A DNA stretch of 7,839 nt from Nitrososphaerota archaeon (lineage in GTDB: Archaea > Thermoproteota > Nitrososphaeria > Nitrososphaerales > UBA183). Positions 5,721 to 7,839 of this stretch are shown one piece after another (within the stretch, counting starts at the first letter, position 1; every line of letters starts with the position of its first letter). The DNA is taken from NCBI GenBank assembly GCA_029785685.1, contig JAFLZE010000045.1, positions 1-7,839 of the forward strand, in the 5' to 3' direction. A program made the translations under genes and the position numbers. The notes under the pieces were generated by a model. The model was not told the DNA's origin. It saw nothing but the letters and a program-made list of their open reading frames with translations, and made no database searches.

Positions 5721-6878
5721 TTGCTCGCTGGCTTTGCTGGGAAGATTTACAGGAAGTACGATGGTAGCGCCTTCGACCTGCTGAGCGAAGTCGTCGTCGA
5801 GGCCCTGGAAATGGCTGGAATGGAGATGAAGCAGCTCGACGGTTTGGTGACTACGCAGCTGCCGGGGATCTTCGACGGGAAGGCTAATCTGCTCATGTCC
5901 ACCAACCAGGTCAGGCAATATCTGGGGCTGAAGGCCAGGTACGTCGACACTCTTGATTTTGGAGGGGCCTCCGCCCTCGCCTCAGTCCACAGAGCTTACA
6001 AGGCCATCAGGGCGGGGGAAGCCGAAAGCGTCCTCTGTCTTATCGGCGGGAAGGCCTCGGATGTGAGGGCCAAGGGGGTCACCGTGGACTCCATCGATAG
6101 GGCTTACCCGGACATATCGATTTCTCCATTCGACGAATTCCTCCGGGTTTACGACGACCTCAATCCGGTCTCGGACTACGCCTTGGCTGCCTTCAGGCAC
6201 TCCAAGCTGTTCGGTACGACCGACGAGCAAAGAGCAAGGATTGCGGCCCAGCAGAGGTTCAACGCCAAAGGCAGTGCGAAGGCTCTGTTCAAAGACGACC
6301 TTACACCCGAGCAGGTGCTTGCATCGCCCATGGTCGCGGAGCCGCTGCACCTTTTGGAGATAGTGTACCCAGCAGACGGTTTCCACGCCTTCATAGTAAG
6401 CAAAAAGCAGACGCGGTTGAGGGCGCTCGACATCATCGCGTACGGCGAGGGGCATTGGCACGAGTTGCCTCCCGAGCAGGAGGACATTGTTTCGACCCCC
6501 GCCGTCGAGAGTTCCCGACGAGCCTCGTTCGAAGCCGGGAAGGCTGACGCCTACGAGCTCTACGACTCCTTCACGATAACGACTTTGATGCAGATCGAAG
6601 ACATCGGTCTCACAAGGAAGGGGAAAGGCGGAGAGTTCGTCGAGAAGCACGACTTGACGTTCAGGGGGGACGTTCCGCTCAACACGGGCGGCGGGAGCCT
6701 GAACTTGGGGCAGCCAGGTTTCATGAGCGGCGGCGTCTTGCTCGAGGAGGCCCTTCTGCAGCTAAACGGCATGGCAGAGGGGCATCAAGTTTCCGGAGTC
6801 AACCGCGTATATCTCAATGGGATTGGTGGCTGGAGCCGGAGCCACTCGGTCACCCTGGTCCTGGGCGAGAAGAATTGA
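5721..6878 (+). CDS. thiolase-fold protein lacking thiolase catalytic residues (Ltp2/SCP2-like, possible retro-aldolase)
   Basis: From TTG 5721 the product is 385 aa (396 aa if GTG 5688 is used; numbers below are for the 396-aa form). The thiolase fold shows in FDLLSEVVVEALEMAGMEMK (29-48), YVDTLDFGGASALASVHRAY (85-104), YDSFTITTLMQIEDIG (292-307), GGGSLNLGQPGFMSGG (334-349) and LNGIGGWSRSHSVTLVLG (376-393). In true thiolases a Cys acts as nucleophile in the CASG motif, a His in GHP and a second Cys near the C-terminus. Here they appear as G93, Q342 and about N377, so thiolysis is unlikely. Ltp2-type aldolases of actinobacterial steroid side-chain breakdown are degenerate thiolases of this kind that need a DUF35 partner, and a DUF35 gene overlaps this one. 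Retro-aldol (or aldol) chemistry on a beta-hydroxyacyl-CoA is my best inference; a non-catalytic scaffold role is the alternative. Archaeal thiolase/HMG-CoA synthase assemblies also use DUF35, but those keep Cys. Confidence 0.85.
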   Translation: MLAGFAGKIYRKYDGSAFDLLSEVVVEALEMAGMEMKQLDGLVTTQLPGIFDGKANLLMSTNQVRQYLGLKARYVDTLDFGGASALASVHRAYKAIRAGEAESVLCLIGGKASDVRAKGVTVDSIDRAYPDISISPFDEFLRVYDDLNPVSDYALAAFRHSKLFGTTDEQRARIAAQQRFNAKGSAKALFKDDLTPEQVLASPMVAEPLHLLEIVYPADGFHAFIVSKKQTRLRALDIIAYGEGHWHELPPEQEDIVSTPAVESSRRASFEAGKADAYELYDSFTITTLMQIEDIGLTRKGKGGEFVEKHDLTFRGDVPLNTGGGSLNLGQPGFMSGGVLLEEALLQLNGMAEGHQVSGVNRVYLNGIGGWSRSHSVTLVLGEKN

Positions 6879-7231
6879 AGCTGGAAGAACTGGGAAGAGC
6901 GTATCATGAAAAGCTCGATGCGAATCGGCTTCCATATCTTGAGTGTGATGTGTGCGGACACAGGTTCTATTATCCCAGAAAGCTCTGCCCCAGATGCTCT
7001 TCCACGTCCCTGCAAGTCAGGGAGAGCGATGGAAGAGGCAAGATCTTCTCACTGACCCGAATTCAGAAGAAAGACGGCGGAAAGACGACCTATGGGATCG
7101 TGGAGCTTGATGGGTTCAGGATATACTGCAACATACTGGAGAAAGGGAAGGCCGACCTTGGAAAGGAGGTTAGCATGGTCTTCGTTGAATTGAAAGGGCG
7201 AAAGTACCCGGTCGCAATGGTCGACGCCTAG
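6875..7231 (+). CDS. DUF35 OB-fold, zinc-ribbon protein, partner of the thiolase-fold protein
   Basis: The 118-aa product has a short N-terminal helix (about 1-17), a rubredoxin-like zinc ribbon with C24, C27, C38 and C41 (CDVC and CPRC), and a C-terminal OB-fold (about 48-118) rich in beta strands (RGKIFSLTRI, TYGIVELDGFRIYCNIL, KEVSMVFVEL). Family members bind thiolase-fold proteins. In archaeal acetoacetyl-CoA thiolase/HMG-CoA synthase they link two active sites, and in Ltp2 aldolases they are needed for activity. The start TTG at 6875 overlaps the TGA of the upstream gene (TTGA), indicating translational coupling and a tight protein pair. Length is usual for a stand-alone DUF35. After its stop lies a 153-nt gap before the transporter gene, so this likely ends a two-gene operon, although no clear terminator is visible. 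Confidence 0.92.
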   Translation: MKLEELGRAYHEKLDANRLPYLECDVCGHRFYYPRKLCPRCSSTSLQVRESDGRGKIFSLTRIQKKDGGKTTYGIVELDGFRIYCNILEKGKADLGKEVSMVFVELKGRKYPVAMVDA

Positions 7232-7329
7232 CGACGATGATTGTATTATCGTAGGATTCGATGCCAGAGAGGCCAGGCTACCGCCAACAGAAGAACATGC
7301 CGGCACAAAGAGACAGAAACAAAACTGTC

Positions 7330-7346
7330 GGTGGTTTCATGCCACC
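7330..7346. repeat. small inverted repeat upstream of the transporter promoter
   Basis: GGTGG (7330-7334) and CCACC (7342-7346) flank a 7-nt spacer, ending 8 nt before the TATA box of the transporter gene. It could be an operator half-site pair; the absence of a T-tract argues against a terminator. Confidence 0.25.
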
Positions 7347-7354
7347 CCTAACGA

Positions 7355-7363
7355 TTATAAATA
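7355..7363 (+). promoter_or_regulatory. TATA box for the MFS transporter gene
   Basis: TTATAAATA is a strong archaeal TATA element. Its centre (7359) lies 26 nt before TTG 7385, so the transcript should begin on the start codon itself (leaderless). Confidence 0.65.
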
Positions 7364-7384
7364 GGCTCGATTTTTTCAGATTAA

Positions 7385-7839
7385 TTGACTTTTGACATAA
7401 GTCACAAAGTCATCGAAGAATCCAAATGGACGAAGGCGAACACCTGGACATTCGTTTCGTTCGCCGTCGGCGTAATGATGCAAGCTTCGTTCTATAGTTG
7501 GGCGTATCTTGCCACCGGTTGGTATTCGATTGCAGTCACAAATACAGCTTTCAAGTATCTCCTGCTTGTATGGCCGAGCGTCTTCTTCATAGTCGGCATA
7601 ATCTTCATGGGGGTGCTGGCGGACCGAATAGGTAGGAAGACTGCCTTCTTCATTACGATGGCGCTCTATTTTCTATCAGCGGTAGGCATACTCCTCTCCT
7701 TCAACTACTACCTCGTCCTTGTGTTCCTCGCGCTCTCACAGATTGCAGGAGGAGGAGAGACGAATACCGTGATTGCGGCCGTCCCTGAGATGTTTCCAAC
7801 GCGTATCCGCGCCAAGATACTATATCTGATCTATTCCTT
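7385..7839 (+). CDS. major facilitator superfamily transporter, N-terminal part (cut by window edge)
   Basis: The frame from TTG 7385 runs open to the window end (151 codons). The first 20 residues are a polar cytoplasmic tail, followed by four membrane segments at about residues 21-43, 58-79, 86-106 and 109-131. Between TM2 and TM3 is the MFS motif A, GVLADRIGRK (76-85), with D80, G83, R84 and K85. After TM4 comes VPEMFPTRIRAK (133-144), the motif typical of sugar and organic-acid proton symporters. TTG 7385 is the first codon after an in-frame stop (TAA, 7382-7384) and lies 26 nt from a strong TATA box, which supports it. MFS proteins of this branch usually import sugars, aromatic or other organic acids by proton symport. 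In this neighbourhood uptake of the acid activated by the CoA-transferase is plausible, but the direction and substrate are inferred. Confidence 0.88.
   Translation, partial: MTFDISHKVIEESKWTKANTWTFVSFAVGVMMQASFYSWAYLATGWYSIAVTNTAFKYLLLVWPSVFFIVGIIFMGVLADRIGRKTAFFITMALYFLSAVGILLSFNYYLVLVFLALSQIAGGGETNTVIAAVPEMFPTRIRAKILYLIYS
7386..7412. repeat. near-perfect inverted repeat over the transporter transcription start
   Basis: The arms TGACTTTTGAC (7386-7396) and GTCACAAAGTCA (7401-7412) pair along 11 bp with one bulged C around an ATAA loop. The repeat begins one base into the predicted leaderless start codon, so it covers the transcription start and the first nine codons. It could be a repressor operator or a 5'-end mRNA hairpin that limits initiation. 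Confidence 0.45.

Noticed and set aside
5658..5918. N-terminal extension of the lactonase-like frame up to 5918
   Set aside because: It overlaps the divergent thiolase-fold gene, has no family features, and the TATA box at 5682-5687 lies inside it; TTG 5657 gives a normal length.
5982..6650. 222-codon minus-strand frame inside the thiolase-fold gene
   Set aside because: Shadow frame; the plus-strand frame carries the thiolase-fold motifs throughout.
7371..7376. T-run as a terminator after the DUF35 gene
   Set aside because: It lies between the transporter TATA box and its predicted transcription start, so it is part of the promoter and not at the operon end.

Overview
The window looks like chromosomal DNA of an archaeon. 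Most genes are preceded by an A/T-rich TATA-type box about 25-30 nt before the apparent transcription start. Leaders are very short or absent, and seven of the nine confident genes appear to start with GTG or TTG. The gene content (a TrmB-like regulator, a stand-alone ParB, a Sulfolobus-type zinc alcohol dehydrogenase, and a thiolase-fold gene overlapping a DUF35 gene) also fits archaea. A heterotrophic Thermoproteota or Thermoplasmatota-like lineage is my guess; the exact phylum cannot be fixed from this stretch.

Left part (1-1689): on the minus strand lie the first 69 codons of a TrmB-type winged-helix regulator cut by the window edge, a weak 93-codon reading frame, and a complete ParB/Spo0J-type DNA-binding protein with no ParA in view. 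Between the regulator and parB sits a perfect 18-bp palindrome, a candidate protein-binding site.

Central and right part (1690-7839): this is a CoA-thioester metabolic neighbourhood. It contains a medium-chain zinc alcohol dehydrogenase (minus), a class III (CaiB-type) CoA-transferase and a crotonase-fold enzyme (both plus), an AHL-lactonase-like metallo-beta-lactamase-fold hydrolase (minus), a thiolase-fold protein and its DUF35 partner overlapping by 4 nt (plus), and the first half of an MFS transporter (plus, cut by the right edge).

The most interesting point is that two of the apparently ordinary beta-oxidation genes are not ordinary. The thiolase-fold protein has lost the nucleophilic Cys, the catalytic His and the second Cys of real thiolases. 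In this it resembles Ltp2-type retro-aldolases, which also work with a DUF35 protein. The crotonase keeps only one of the two catalytic glutamates of enoyl-CoA hydratase. Together with the CoA-transferase, the alcohol dehydrogenase, the hydrolase and the importer, this suggests (inference) a route that takes up an organic acid, activates it to a CoA thioester and shortens it by retro-aldol cleavage rather than thiolysis. The substrate cannot be told from sequence alone.

No rRNA, tRNA, CRISPR array, insertion sequence or integrase was seen.
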